64,000 nt of DNA from NCBI GenBank assembly GCA_039621445.1, contig CP154956.1, forward strand, positions 67,836,452 to 67,900,451, given 5' to 3'. Numbering within the stretch: the first letter of the stretch is position 1; the number at the start of each line of letters is the position of its first letter. The notes under the pieces are model-generated. The model was given only the letters and a program-made list of their open reading frames with translations. It searched no databases and had not been told where the DNA came from. Below are positions 43,601 through 51,330 of the stretch, piece by piece. The DNA comes from Euglena gracilis. Taxonomy: Eukaryota; Euglenida; Euglenophyceae; Euglenales. Made by a program: the position numbers and the translations under genes.

Positions 43601-45420
43601 GGATGGGATTAATAAAAAAAAATGGCTCACGAGTCTAAGAAATGGTCTGCTGCTGACTATTTTGGACCCGAGGCTGCTGAGATGGAAATGCAATTTCCGG
43701 TTGAAGTCCTCAACACCCTGCTGCCCTCAGGCCTACCCCCTCATCGTTTGGTTTTGAAACAAGGCGCCCCCGTCGTGTTCTTGCGCAACCTGAACCGTCG
43801 CCAAGGGTTAATGAATGGAACACGTGGAGTGGTTGTGGAATGTTGAAGGAACAGTTCCTTCTCATTCCTTCCCATTCATACATTTTTAAATGCCCTCCAG
43901 GAACTGTTCACTTCCAATTTCACTCTTCAAGAAACCAGTTACTGATTTTTTTCCAGACAACACGTCAGTCACCACCCCCACCCAGGGGGGGGGGGCGTTC
44001 ACAACTGTGTTCAATTGATATTTCATTCGCACACCACTGTTCCCTCCCACTGCTACGCAAAATGCCTACGCGTTAAGCTCACATCTGGAAGCCACTGTGG
44101 TGAGGTTGTTGCAGTGCCCCGAATCAATCTCACCCCTGGGACTGAAATTGATGGAAATGCACAGGGGATTTCTTGGTCCATCGCGTTACAGCCAGTCGGA
44201 CTCAGCCCAGCTGGTTCCCCCCAAAAAACCCAGAACGCCTGCACTTGACTCCTTAGTTGTCCAAAAAAAAACCACACCCATATGTGGCACAAAGAAAAAA
44301 AGTCTCCCACTGTCCTCTCCAATTCAAAAAAAAAATCCCCTGTTGCTGTTCCTTTCATTCGCCGCCACCCACACCGTTTTTCATATGCCATTTTCATCAC
44401 CTTTTAAACTAACCCCCCCCCCCCAAATATAAAACCCCCGGTTTCATATTCGGGGAGGGAGGGGAATATCAAGACCCCGCGGGGAGTTTTATATTTGGGG
44501 GGTTTTCATATTCGGTCGAAAAAATCAATTTCCTCACGGGATCCAAAAGTGACTTTTCGGTCCAAAATCACAAATACGCCCACCCTTGGGGGTCGTAAAT
44601 TTTCACTTTTCGGGCAGAGCAATTTTCACGCGTTTTTGGTGGAAAAAAATTGCTCCCAAATCTGCCAAAAATCACAATTTCAGGAGAGATTTTGTCGAAT
44701 TTTTTTTCCTTCCGACACTTCGCGCCGGAGGGCGGATTTTGCATTCGGGCAGGATTTGAAGGACCTCAGCGGGGGTTTTATATTTGGGGGGGTTTGTATT
44801 TGGGGGATTAGCATTTTTACATCATTAATTCTGACATCATTGCTTTTATTTGATTTTACCATTGCACTGTTCATTCATTCACAGTTTGAATGACGGCGTG
44901 CCCCCAATATCCGATTCGTTTGGCCTATTGTATGACTATAAACAAATCACAAGGCCAGAACAGGGTGTTCACAGTTGTGTTTTCTTGTGGCGTCCATAAA
45001 AAATTAAAATCAGCATCGGCACAAGTTAAAGCGATTTTTCAACTTTGCAAATTTAGAAACACAATTTTTTTTTGATGAATGCTGTGTATCACCAACATCG
45101 CCTCAACTCCCCTCCTGCTCCAGTCATGTTCAAATCCAGCACCTGGCGATCCATTCTCGGTGGCTGATTTCTTTTCATTGCTGTATGTTTCATTGAGCAG
45201 TAAATGTTTTTCTGCGGAAAAAAGACGTTTTTCTCAGGAAAGGTGCAGATCTCACATAAGCATACTAATGTTGCCTGCACTTCTCTCAAGACCCTGCAGC
45301 CGACCTTTGATCGTGTTGGCGTGTGGTTACCAGCCCCAGTTTTCAGCCACGGCCAACTGTACGTTGCATGTTCACGAGTTGGTGACGGTGACAAACTGTG
45401 GATTGCTGCTGCAACCCTCC
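31201..45420 (+). CDS. Helitron Rep-helicase (RepHel) gene, intron-split, possibly decaying
   Basis: The product would nick and unwind DNA during rolling-circle transposition. In family order, all on the + strand, I see the N-terminal Cys motif, the Helitron_like_N region, the HUH Rep endonuclease (PHAHIL), the two-Tyr motif (KYLHKYIYKG), the Rep-helicase linker (GRIYFVSPRAGEKYYLR), then Pif1/RecD-type helicase motifs Walker A, Ia, DEA, III, NMR, GLPPHRL, TINKSQGQ and YVACSRV. Coding blocks are separated by 50-700 bp. Two gaps (39638-39755 and 44965-45299) restore frame exactly as GT-AG introns. Other joins need frameshifts, for example near 31.5, 32.27 and 33.7 kb. These may be decay, homopolymer errors or unseen splice sites. 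The protein is otherwise nearly complete. Confidence 0.85.
31461..31754 (+). repeat. 147-bp duplication across an exon-intron edge
   Basis: AGCAAGACCCTACAACAGTGC begins copies at 31461 and 31608. Each copy includes the end of the Cys-motif exon (ARPYNSAL), the donor region and an acceptor-like TTTTTTCCCAGG. The copies differ at a few positions. The duplication gives two possible exon ends and may itself disrupt splicing. Confidence 0.85.
31788..31979 (+). CDS. RepHel block: Helitron_like_N start
   Basis: Reads LASLAANIEKPFPDGVQAFR, then INGLVHFRMGSIFPPPG and AQLYILDNHVQTR. It fits the family pattern of a conserved AS.GA.I stretch, F.INGQ..H..GS..P..G, and AQLYIYD. It ends at donor-like AGG/GTGTTT (31979/31980). 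Joining to the acceptor at 32273 is off by one base, next to a run of eight A. Confidence 0.82.
32274..33003 (+). CDS. RepHel blocks: LD..L...L...NP, RRYN and EIGAFIP segments
   Basis: Three pieces. 32274-32403 follows TTTAACAG and reads DLDADLLDALARMLSRVNPF. 32577-32690 reads NLVLRITGRSTQDRRRYNRP. 32942-33003 reads AQEIGAFIPDVEAE. They correspond in order to the Helitron LD...V..L...L...NP region, the D.RRYN.P motif and the E+AA.+P segment. Gaps between them include G-rich and T-rich DNA. Exon limits are uncertain. Confidence 0.7.
33181..33770 (+). CDS. RepHel blocks: RAIVVYVRG and DPLHF..LLFPRGELGW
   Basis: 33181-33309 reads RAIVVYVRGRERQLKYINEF, equivalent to the family's RDIV...R.G.L..I.E. 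33691-33770 holds DPLHF in one frame and LLFPRGELGWTQGIHE in another. The two are put out of register by a GTTC-GTTC four-base duplication near 33707-33714. The family motif is DPL.FPLLFP.GE.GW, so the shift is a real lesion or an assembly error. Confidence 0.7.
34059..34524 (+). CDS. RepHel blocks: SPRDFMAFYLMQRE and AKVEAYKLQWLRFHQ
   Basis: 34059-34179 reads ISPRDFMAFYLMQREQ and stops at a good donor, CAG/GTGTTC. 34376-34524 reads EEWIVVQWAKVEAYKLQWLR, then FHQPEIRAECYR, and stops at AC/GTAAAT. Both match Helitron_like_N (VS.REFYAYRL..R; QQY.VD.YAK+E..RL..+R.NQ...R...Y). The following gap contains an ATT/ACT trinucleotide microsatellite. Confidence 0.8.
34555..34670. repeat. Trinucleotide microsatellite in an intron-like gap
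   Basis: A run of TTATTATTATTA passing into CTACTACTACTA, then TTATTATG. It lies between RepHel blocks, just after the GTAAAT donor-like site at 34525. Confidence 0.95.
34896..35235 (+). CDS. RepHel blocks: RRIVLPSSYVGGPRFM and QLYQDGMAIVRK
   Basis: 34896-34963 reads GRGLGRRIVLPSSYVGGPRF. 35152-35235 reads QLYQDGMAIVRKLGKADLFI, then TFTA. These match the highly conserved G.+++LPSSF.GGPRYM...YQDAMAIV...G.PD.FITFT region before the Rep core. The gap between them contains a TA-dinucleotide run (about 35106-35132) ending in an ACGCAG acceptor-like site. Confidence 0.85.
35551..35605. repeat. Poly-C tract
   Basis: More than 45 C with only rare G or T interruptions, followed by A-runs. It lies in the gap between RepHel blocks. 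Its length is likely unreliable in any assembly. Confidence 0.95.
35875..36021 (+). CDS. RepHel block: NPKWPEI
   Basis: Reads MNPKWPEIQSSLLPNQQ, then DIISRVFNLKLQEMMKDIK. This matches CNPKWPEI...L.PGQ...DR.D+++RVF.LKL..LM.DI. It ends at donor-like GTGCAG/GTCGTT. The upstream gap holds a T/A-rich stretch. Confidence 0.85.
36270..36515 (+). CDS. RepHel block: HUH endonuclease motif
   Basis: Reads QKRGLPHAHILVFFERAHKL, then EDYDQVVSAEIPD and MIHVPCKGYNESAPCM, ending GYCTRKF. The histidines of PHAHIL (codons at 36294-36302) are the metal-binding HUH pair of Rep nucleases. The following D..VSAEIPD, HGPCG..PCM and G.C.K.F segments are family signatures. This catalytic motif is intact. Confidence 0.9.
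36867..36926 (+). CDS. RepHel block: DEDGYPLYRH
   Basis: Short block after a GAGACAG acceptor-like site, reading ADDEDGYPLYRHTGQ, equivalent to the family's ..EDGYP.YRRR. It runs directly into the minisatellite-filled gap at about 36958. Confidence 0.75.
36958..37410 (+). repeat. Minisatellite inside a RepHel gap
   Basis: Seven to eight long-form units of the E1/E2 family (for example ACGGTTGGGAAATTTTGGCAG, C-run, TGGGTTTTTTTCAG) separate the DEDGYP block from the DDCWVVPY block. The unit therefore sits within an intron-like gap of the transposase gene. Divergence between units is greater than in E1/E2. Confidence 0.88.
37453..37935 (+). CDS. RepHel blocks: DDCWVVPY and two-tyrosine motif
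   Basis: 37453-37488 reads MVDDCWVVPYSQ (family: VDNRWVVPYNP). After a gap with short AAAGAGTATATACCT repeats, 37709-37935 reads NRALLFKFRSHINVEVCSSL, then AVKYLHKYIYKGGDRAEVEL. The KY..KY..KG motif carries the catalytic tyrosines of Helitron Rep (Tyr codons at 37787, 37799 and 37805). With the upstream HUH motif this makes a complete Rep signature. Confidence 0.9.
38285..38819 (+). CDS. RepHel blocks: GRYISTSEAVWR and VHLPNQQ
   Basis: 38285-38378 reads EYQVGRYISTSEAVWRALKF (family: Y.D.RY+SASEA.WRIF.F). 38688-38819 reads VARLPVHLPNQQTITFDAME, then LTEWLEYNHTG (family: L.VHLP..Q.V.F, LT.WF..N). Both agree well with the region linking Rep to helicase. The gap between them is G/C-run-rich. Confidence 0.85.
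39344..39800 (+). CDS. RepHel blocks with a verified intron (GRIYFVSPRAG)
   Basis: Exon 39344-39637 reads HDLTYVDFPLHFVWDTS, RPRQRGDGSIGRIYFVSPRA and KYYLRLLLHHVKGATCWDQL. It ends AGGG/GTGAGA. The intron at 39638-39755 ends CCTTTTGCAG, and the next exon opens DDEEW in the same phase. The Helitron family has exactly ..EDD.EW here. This is one of the two best-supported introns in the gene. Confidence 0.9.
40212..40409 (+). CDS. RepHel block: LRNLFVVILDFNEPKDPKALWEK
   Basis: Corresponds to the family segment LR.LF..+L.F..P.DP.ALWE....., just before the helicase. It continues KWAAAKQGLACSREELANAA and WDVEMILQ. The frame is open throughout. Confidence 0.82.
40628..40990 (+). CDS. RepHel helicase: Walker A block
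   Basis: Reads NVEQKAIFEHVTQELHAAP, then FFLYACGGCGKS (40880-40882 for Ser) and, after 51 bp, RTFLLELLLAHVRARGQIA. The family has LN..Q...F..V and F+DGPGGTGKTFL. GGCGKS has Cys and Ser where GGTGKT is usual. The 51-bp gap contains stops but keeps frame. A GC-AG intron at 40885-40935 (CCAG/GCTTTT..TGTACAG/A) would give GKSRTFLL. ATP binding by this variant is uncertain. Confidence 0.85.
41287..41732 (+). CDS. RepHel helicase: motif Ia and DEA blocks
   Basis: 41287-41415, after CTGCAG, reads ATAMTGIAAVLLTGGTTVHS, then RFAVPVPLLD (family: A.SSGIAA.LL.GG.TAHS.F.IP). 41637-41732 reads SERAKILRDAAMIVLDEATM, with Walker B-type DEA at 41693-41701. It ends at AAG/GTTTCT, a plausible donor. Confidence 0.88.
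41886..41975 (+). repeat. Telomere-like TTAGGG repeats in a RepHel gap
   Basis: GGATTAGGGTCAGGGTTAGGG at 41886 and CATTAGGGTTAGGTTTAGGG near 41940 are short, degenerate arrays of TTAGGG-type units. They lie between the DEA and PFGGK blocks. They are interstitial, not a chromosome end. Confidence 0.75.
42162..42411 (+). CDS. RepHel helicase: motif III blocks
   Basis: 42162-42261 reads DDLLRDIMGNEDTSLASVPF, then GGKLVLLSGDF (family: LRDIM, +PFGGK.+++GGDFRQ). The Gln/Arg after GDF is not visible in this frame (FLPG, then a stop). 42343-42411 reads GTVKATLMKHSLWEHFTVLK, then LTT (family: A.+..S.LW..F.VL.LT.NMR). A join or lesion lies between them. Confidence 0.82.
42664..43425 (+). CDS. RepHel helicase: NMRV to DDMN blocks
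   Basis: 42664-42800 reads TNMRVQRLIHDPAAQENARQ, then FAEWLLQIGDGQME (family: NMR....., FA.WLL.+GDG). 43124-43190 reads FIDHLQLIRFVFPSL. 43293-43425 reads ILTTLNKYVDDMNTSILNLH, then EYEYLSAYPAI (family: L+..++P.L; ILAP.N..VDE+N..+L...PG....YLS.D). The order and spacing of motifs are normal. Confidence 0.85.
43640..44160 (+). CDS. RepHel helicase: PSGLPPHRL and VPRI blocks
   Basis: 43640-43846 reads FPVEVLNTLLPSGLPPHRLV, then GAPVVFLRNLNRRQGLMNGT (family: +P.EFLNSL.PSGLPPH.L.LK.GAPVMLLRNLDP..GLCNGTR). 44057-44160 reads HCGEVVAVPRINLTPG (family: ..G..VFIPRI.L.PSD). The gap between them is C-rich. Confidence 0.88.
44899..45420 (+). CDS. RepHel C-terminal exons with a verified intron
   Basis: Exon to 44964 reads YPIRLAYCMTINKSQGQNR and ends AGG/GTGTTC. 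The intron at 44965-45299 ends CCCTGCAG and has a branch-site-like TACTAAT about 35 bp upstream. The next exon opens in phase with PTFDRVGVWLPAPVFSHGQL and continues YVACSRVGDGDKLWIA. Both sides match the family exactly where helicase motifs V and VI lie. A stop follows at about 45449. Confidence 0.9.
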
Positions 45421-45449
45421 CTCAATTCCACTGTGCCAAAGCCTTTTTT

Positions 45450-47160
45450 TAACTACTTTTCGAGCCGGCTCACAGGACCCCATCCCCTCTCAGGGAATCC
45501 TGCAAGCCGGCTGCAAAAGGATGCTGGCTTGCAGGTGGAATATCCAGCACATGGGGGGGGGGGGCTGATGCACGGCATACAACTTAAACCTGGCTGGAAA
45601 CCGCTGGCAAAAAAAAGCAGCAGGCCGGACTCCCACCGTCGCAGACCCACCCACCCTGCCACTCTCCCCAGGGCTGTTCTGACTTGAAAAAGACGTGGAT
45701 TATCTCAATGACCCAAACCCCCACCCACTTTTCATTAGCCAGGCTGGACTGACCCAACCCACCCAACCACTCTTAAATTCCCACCCCCAGGGCACAGGCC
45801 ACAAAGGTGTTAAGTGAACAAGCACTTGCGCTCTAAAGGTTCACATGTTGCACGTGATGTTGCAAATCATTTGATACAATCAACAGTGGATTTGTGGACC
45901 TAACTGACTGCTGGAGCCTCAAACGCAGCCCAAGGAGTGAAAAATATTGTATGGACAGAACTTCTCACGTGAGATGCCATATTCGCACTGACACGTTCGT
46001 TCACCTTACTTGCACCCTCACCCTCGCATTGCCACGCGCTCAGTCCAACTGTGTTTGCTTTCTTGACCCTCATCATTGGAACCAGAAAGACGTTAACCTT
46101 CAACTTCTGCCCAGACATCCTTTGCGTGTTATTCTGACCTCCCTTCAATTGGGCCACCCTTTGGACAGCCTGAACCCCCCTTCTGTTCAATTAGGAGGAG
46201 AGTTGCCTCCCCCCCCTATAATTCATCACCCAAGGCCCGCCCTTCACAGCAGTAACCTCTGAAAAACCTCCGTTATAAGCCAGTTTTCCTTTGAAACGAC
46301 TGCCCCCCCCCCTCCTAATTGACCACCTGGAGGCTACCTGATTGGGGGGGGGGCAGGGGTTTTTCAGCAGCCCCTCCCCCCGAAAAGTTGCGCCACAATC
46401 CGTACTGTTTTGGGGGGCAGCCCCCCTGAAAATTTTGCCCCACAAATCTGTATTTTTTTATTCAATCTGCCCAAATTCAGTCCAGAGGGGAGGCAAAATT
46501 TGACCCCCAAAATTGTCCCCCACCACGGACGAGACCATTTTGGGATCCCACGGTGCCTGGAGGGTGTCTGCGGGGGTGGTACATGCCCATTTCATTTTCC
46601 TTTGCAGAAAATATTCCTCATTTCCTTCTGTACAAAAAAGCATAAAAAACAAAACACACCTCTTCGGATTGCCACATCACGTGTCAGATCACCAATGTGA
46701 AACCCAATTGGAGTAGCGAATGTTGCGTACAATCAATGTGCCACCACATCCTTTCACTGCCAGGGTGGTGGAGGAGAATGCAGACCTGTTTTGCTGGAAA
46801 TTTGACAATGATGCTGCTCCCTTCAGGAGAATTTTTCCATTTGCCTGGTTTAGTCCCTTCCCTCCTCCATTCCGCAGACTGCCCCCAAATGGCCTCTGCA
46901 TCATCGGCCCAACTGAGAACCAGGGAATCCAAATATGCAAAATTTCTGTTTGTTGATGTTCCAACGTTTACCTGCACCTTTTAATTTTGCATTTTCAAAA
47001 GTGCCGAAGTAGTTTTTCTGGAACAGGCCTCAACAGAATAATTCTGAATCAAAGTCACCAGCATTTACTTTTGATGCCATAACACAAAAAACAAAACACA
47101 GGAACAAACATTGTCCATCTTCAGAATAATGCCAGATTTTCAAACCACAAATTATTTGAA
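45450..47160 (+). other. Region after RepHel, no recognised gene
   Basis: Mixed single-copy DNA with C/G runs. Fragments such as TINVPPHPFTARVVEENADL (near 46730) and a Ser/Leu-rich stretch at 45900-46260 are open but unrecognised. They could be further exons of an accessory protein carried by E3. No RPA-like or OTU-like domain could be identified. Confidence 0.35.
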
Positions 47161-47163
47161 TCC

Positions 47164-47400
47164 ATGGACGCCCTGTGTTTGACTCCCCCTCGTGCATTGA
47201 AGAGGACAAGCATTGAATCTGATTTCGGCACCCCTCCACCGAAGCACATGAAATTCGCCGGGATTGGCGACAGAATCTCTGCAGAGGAGCAACATCAGAT
47301 TTTGATTGACCGGTTTCAGAAGAATGAGATCAATGTTGAACAGGCTGTTTTCCGTTGCACCTCAATGGGGGAGTGGGGGTCATCGAGCCACTCATTTTCA
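47164..47400 (+). CDS. Hypothetical ORF start downstream of RepHel
   Basis: An ATG at 47164 opens MDALCLTPPRALKRTSIESD, GTPPPKHMKFAGIGDRISAE and HQILIDRFQKNEINVEQAVF. The composition looks like real protein rather than repeat by-product. The C-terminal part could be a helix pair. No family was recognised. It precedes the zinc-finger-like ORF by about 250 bp and may belong to the same accessory gene. Confidence 0.4.
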
Positions 47401-47640
47401 TTTGCAGCAGAAGGGGGGGGTTCATCGACCCACTCATTTCATCGACCCACTCATTTCCCACGAAAAAAAATCAGTCACTGGGGGGAGCAGAAATTGCAGC
47501 TTCATTTGTATGCCACGTGGAACTACAAAATCAAATTTTGGAAAATTTCAACCATGTTGAGGAGAAAACAGGGGCAACCAGCACTTGATTCTAGCTAGCT
47601 GGATAACCCTCCACAGAATAAAGCCTGCATTGACAGCCGG

Positions 47641-47922
47641 GTGGGCAAATGTGAGAAGTGCAACTCTGATTTGATTGTTCGAAGGTCAAGCTCAAAAAAA
47701 AACGCCGGGCGAGTTTACATTGCCTGCGAATCCAAATCCATGCAAAAACATGGCTCCTTTCTCTGGATCACAAAGCCGGAAGAAGATGGAGAAAACGGAG
47801 CAGGTGATGAAAGGAGACCATTGACACAAAGGATTTGGCACAGCTACTCTGAAGGTTTTCCCCCTCTTCTGCATGTTAATTATCCATTGCATTTCATTCA
47901 GAAGCAGACAAATTTGTACTGA
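47641..47922 (+). CDS. GRF-type zinc-finger-like ORF
   Basis: Reads GKCEKCNSDLIVRRSSSK, then KNAGRVYIACESKSMQKH and GSFLWI. The GRF pattern is C..C, N.GR.FY.C, then C.FF.W. Here the first three cysteines, N.GR, Y and F.W are present and His occupies the place of the last cysteine, a possible CCCH site. GRF fingers bind single-stranded nucleic acid in several topoisomerases and nucleases. As an E3 accessory domain it could assist DNA binding (inference). Exon limits are unknown. Confidence 0.55.
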   Translation: MGKCEKCNSDLIVRRSSSKKNAGRVYIACESKSMQKHGSFLWITKPEEDGENGAGDERRPLTQRIWHSYSEGFPPLLHVNYPLHFIQKQTNLY

Positions 47923-47997
47923 TTGTACACCCAAGGACAAAAGTCACTCTCACGTCACCGTCAACTGTCCTCCTCCAAAACGACCCCATGGACAAAC

Positions 47998-48218
47998 CAC
48001 CCTGTGTGGCTGGCCCATTCATCGTTGATGACTTCTGTTTTCAAGGTGGTCAGGGTGTGGTGCAGCTCACAAAAGATGTGAATGCAGAGGAGGTCACCTC
48101 TGAGGTAATTTTCAGCCCCCTCCCCTCGAACTTGCTCATTTCCCAATTTCAGGACTGGAATGGATACAAAATTCTGCACATGCCGTACGCACGAGCCTTT
48201 GTGCAGCTCCAATTTTAA
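47998..48218 (+). CDS. Hypothetical ORF
   Basis: An ATG at 47998 opens MDKPPCVAGPFIVDDFCFQG and ends AFVQLQF with a stop. It is protein-like and free of simple repeats, but no domain was recognised. It may be an exon following the GRF-like block. Confidence 0.3.
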
Positions 48219-48219
48219 G

Positions 48220-50370
48220 CATGCCCAGTATATTCTTATTACACTGAATTGCAAGCTGAACACGGGCCAAGGTGCATGGGATTGAAACAGTTCATTTCAC
48301 CTGTGGCCAACATTCAAAACTTTTGGAAAGATTTTTTCATCCACATTGACATTGCACAAAACCTTGCCATCTTCCTTCAAGAAATGTTCCGTTCTTTTCA
48401 CAAAGAAAAAGAAGCGATCAACTGGGGGATCACAATCGATTTCCTGATTTTCTGGGGGATTACGGCAATGATTAACTGGGGGGGGTCACAAGCTATTTAC
48501 TGTTTTTCGATTAACCATCCAACCTTGCTGTGGCTGCAATCCATTTTTCTCACACAGGTTGTGAGGGTGTGGGTTTTCCTGAAATTTGCTACTTTGCCCG
48601 ACTCTGCAGACTGCCACTCTGCAGACTGCCACTCTGCTCAAATGCCACAGGCTCCACTGATATGTGGTGCGTATTGTTGTGTTTTCTCACCGTATTTCCG
48701 TGATTTGGTTCCATACAAGGCGTTGCATTTTGGACCCCCCCCCCCACAAGGTCGAACCGAAAAGGGGCCTCTGTCACCCTCACAGGGTTCCAAACCCAAT
48801 GTCAAACCACGTACCAAAAAAACCCCCAAAAATGCAACAGTATCCACAAAATTGAAATATGGGGGAAAAACAATTTTCGACCCCACATTTTCCTGGGCCA
48901 ACCCTTTTCCAACCAATATTTGCCCATTTCTGCCCATTTTTTTTTAACTCCTGAGCGAAAAATTGCCTTTCTTGCGGATGCAAATAAACAAAAATGATGG
49001 GGGGTGAAGGGTGGTCCAGGGCTTTGAAAAAGGCTGCTGTTGGAGAAAAAGTTGCTCGCAGGATGCCCCCCCAGGGTGAGATGAAATCTCCTTTGCAACG
49101 CTCTGGCTCCGTGACGCACAACACTGTCCCCTTGCAGTGACTGTCAGGGATTTCTGAAACTTTTCGTGTATTTCCACAGTCAATTGTTCCCCCCCCGCCC
49201 ATTTTAAAGCCAACAATTGGAAAAAGGCGACCTGTCTGATTGCGGGAGTTTTGGGCCCAAGCCGCTCTCACGCATCATGAATCAAGTATCAAGCCGCTCT
49301 CACTCAGAAATCCCTGGTTTTGATGGTCCTACCCACAGGTCATCTGTGTGTGTCACCTCACCCAAAAAAACCAGACTCCATCACCTTAATCTGTCCATCC
49401 TTCTCTCATTGTCGTTGCTCCACACCAGTTGGAGCTGGACCAGAGTCTGTTAAGAAGGGGGGGGGACGCTGCAGACAGCCAGCCAGCAGGCTGGCTGGAC
49501 CACCCCCTCAGGCAATGCCTCACCCTGTGTTCAAACCAGCTTGGGCAAAAAAAAAACAATTTAATTGATTGCTTTAATTGATTTAATTGATTTAATTGAT
49601 GCGAATCGCCACCCTCACTAAAAAAAAAACCGCTAAAAAAAACCCTAACGAAAAACCCACCAGACAGATGGGGCCTTCAGCTCCCAGAAAAAAATTGCCA
49701 ACTGAAAAGAAGCCTGTTGTCCCCCCCCCAAAACTTTTCGCAAAACTTGCAGCAGCAGGTGATGAACGTCTTGAACTCTCCGTGATGAACTCCTCAGGTC
49801 CACCATTACACCCAGTCCAAAGGATACCAGTAGAATAAGCTCCTCGGTGCTGGCCCCTGAATTGTCATGTCATGGTGAATCATTTTCGGTTGATCGTTGA
49901 ACCCCTGGGAAAAACAATTTCGTATGCTTTCAGCTTTGACAAGTGTTTTGGGGATTTTAGGGTACTCTCTGGCTTAACACATCCCACAGGTGAGCACACC
50001 TGCATACCTGCATGCACGATGAAATTTGGAGAGACCCCCTTTGGGGGGGTTCAGTCAAAGGCTCATTTACATCCCTCAGAGGGGGGGGTCCACATCACAG
50101 CAGCCCCCAGCCAGCAACTCATTTCCAGCCAGCAGCCATTTTGCCAGCCAGAGGCTGGACCCCCCCGGGGGGGGGGGTTCCTTGAGAAATCCCCTGGTGC
50201 TCATGTTGCCAACCAGGTCACCAATCGTTGCACCGATCAAGAGGATCCCAAAATACCCCATATTTCTCTATTTCTCTAAATGTTGGTTACAAAGTCTCTT
50301 GCACGGGACTTAAAGAAATGCATGGCCTCTTTAAAATTAAAAGCCTCCTAATGCACCCACGTTGCAGATG
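48220..50370. other. E3 right part, mostly without recognised genes
   Basis: Contains A/G-runs and short open stretches. A basic Lys/Pro-rich frame at 49608-49838 (KKLPTEKKPVVPPPKLFAKL, then LELSVMNSSGPPLHPVQ) is the most coding-like and could be an exon. The rest has no domain, RNA gene or long repeat that I can support. Confidence 0.3.
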
Positions 50371-50377
50371 ATGACCA

Positions 50378-51330
50378 TTGTCCACCATGATCATGAGCGC
50401 GTCATCCACCACACCATCAACACCAACATGTGACACCATCAGTGCGGACTCTGTTCCTCTGGACTCTTTCATCTTCGAGAGGTGTGTGATGAAGGACACC
50501 TAGATATCAATGAGCCCCCACCCCTCCCATCAGAGACTCGACCCCAGCTTCTCCCTTTAGGGTCCCAAACTGAACCACCCGGGATCAAACCGAACCCAGT
50601 AATCTGAAAATGCAAAAAAAAATTGGAAAAATAAATTAAATTTGCCCTGGCCAGCCCTATTCTGACCTTTGCCCCTCAATCAGATTTCCAGCAGAGGAAC
50701 AAAAAAAATTGCATCAGCCCCACCATGTGCGGATGAAGATCACAACCCACTGTACGATCGTCAGGATCATGGTGATTATCGATGAGGATGTGCACACGCT
50801 GTTCTCCCACAAACCAGATGTCACTTCTTCTCCACCATGATCACGATCATGTCATCCAGCACACCACCAACGCCAACATACTTCGCCATCATACGTGGTC
50901 TTTCTGCCCCTCTGGACTCCTTCATCATCGAGAGGTGTGTGCTGAAGGACATCCAGGGGATGGGATCTGGCCATAAAGAGGTCCTGCCCTCCCCAGCCAC
51001 ATTTTGGGTGAAACCATCCCACAAGCTTCATTTTACGCTCCCAGGATTACAGTTGCAAGTTTTGACAGCCCCCCGGGGGTTTCCCTTCAGAATTACGGTT
51101 GGAAATTTTGGCTGCCCCCTGGTTTTCTTTTCGCAAGAAGGTCTGTTCTTTTTGAACATTAGTTCAGGGGGTTGAATGGACGTACTCAAATATTGCTCAC
51201 AAAAAAGTGCACAAAAACCACGTGATGAAGATCGTGACCCCCTGTACGACCGTCAGGATCATGGTGATTATCGATGAAGATGTGCACGCGCAGTTCTCCT
51301 GCATGCCGGATGTCACTTCTTGACAAGATG
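50378..51330 (+). repeat. Diverged ~450-490-bp repeats with coding-like core
   Basis: CACCATGATCA.GA.C..GTCATCCA and TCGAGAGGTGTGTG.TGAAGGACA occur at 50385-50500 and again at 50833-50953. GTACGA.CGTCAGGATCATGGTGATTATCGATGA occurs at 50752-50785 and 51244-51277. In the second pair both copies read VRIMVIIDEDVH in one frame. The protein is not recognised. It is an old tandem duplication, perhaps of an exon. Confidence 0.65.
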
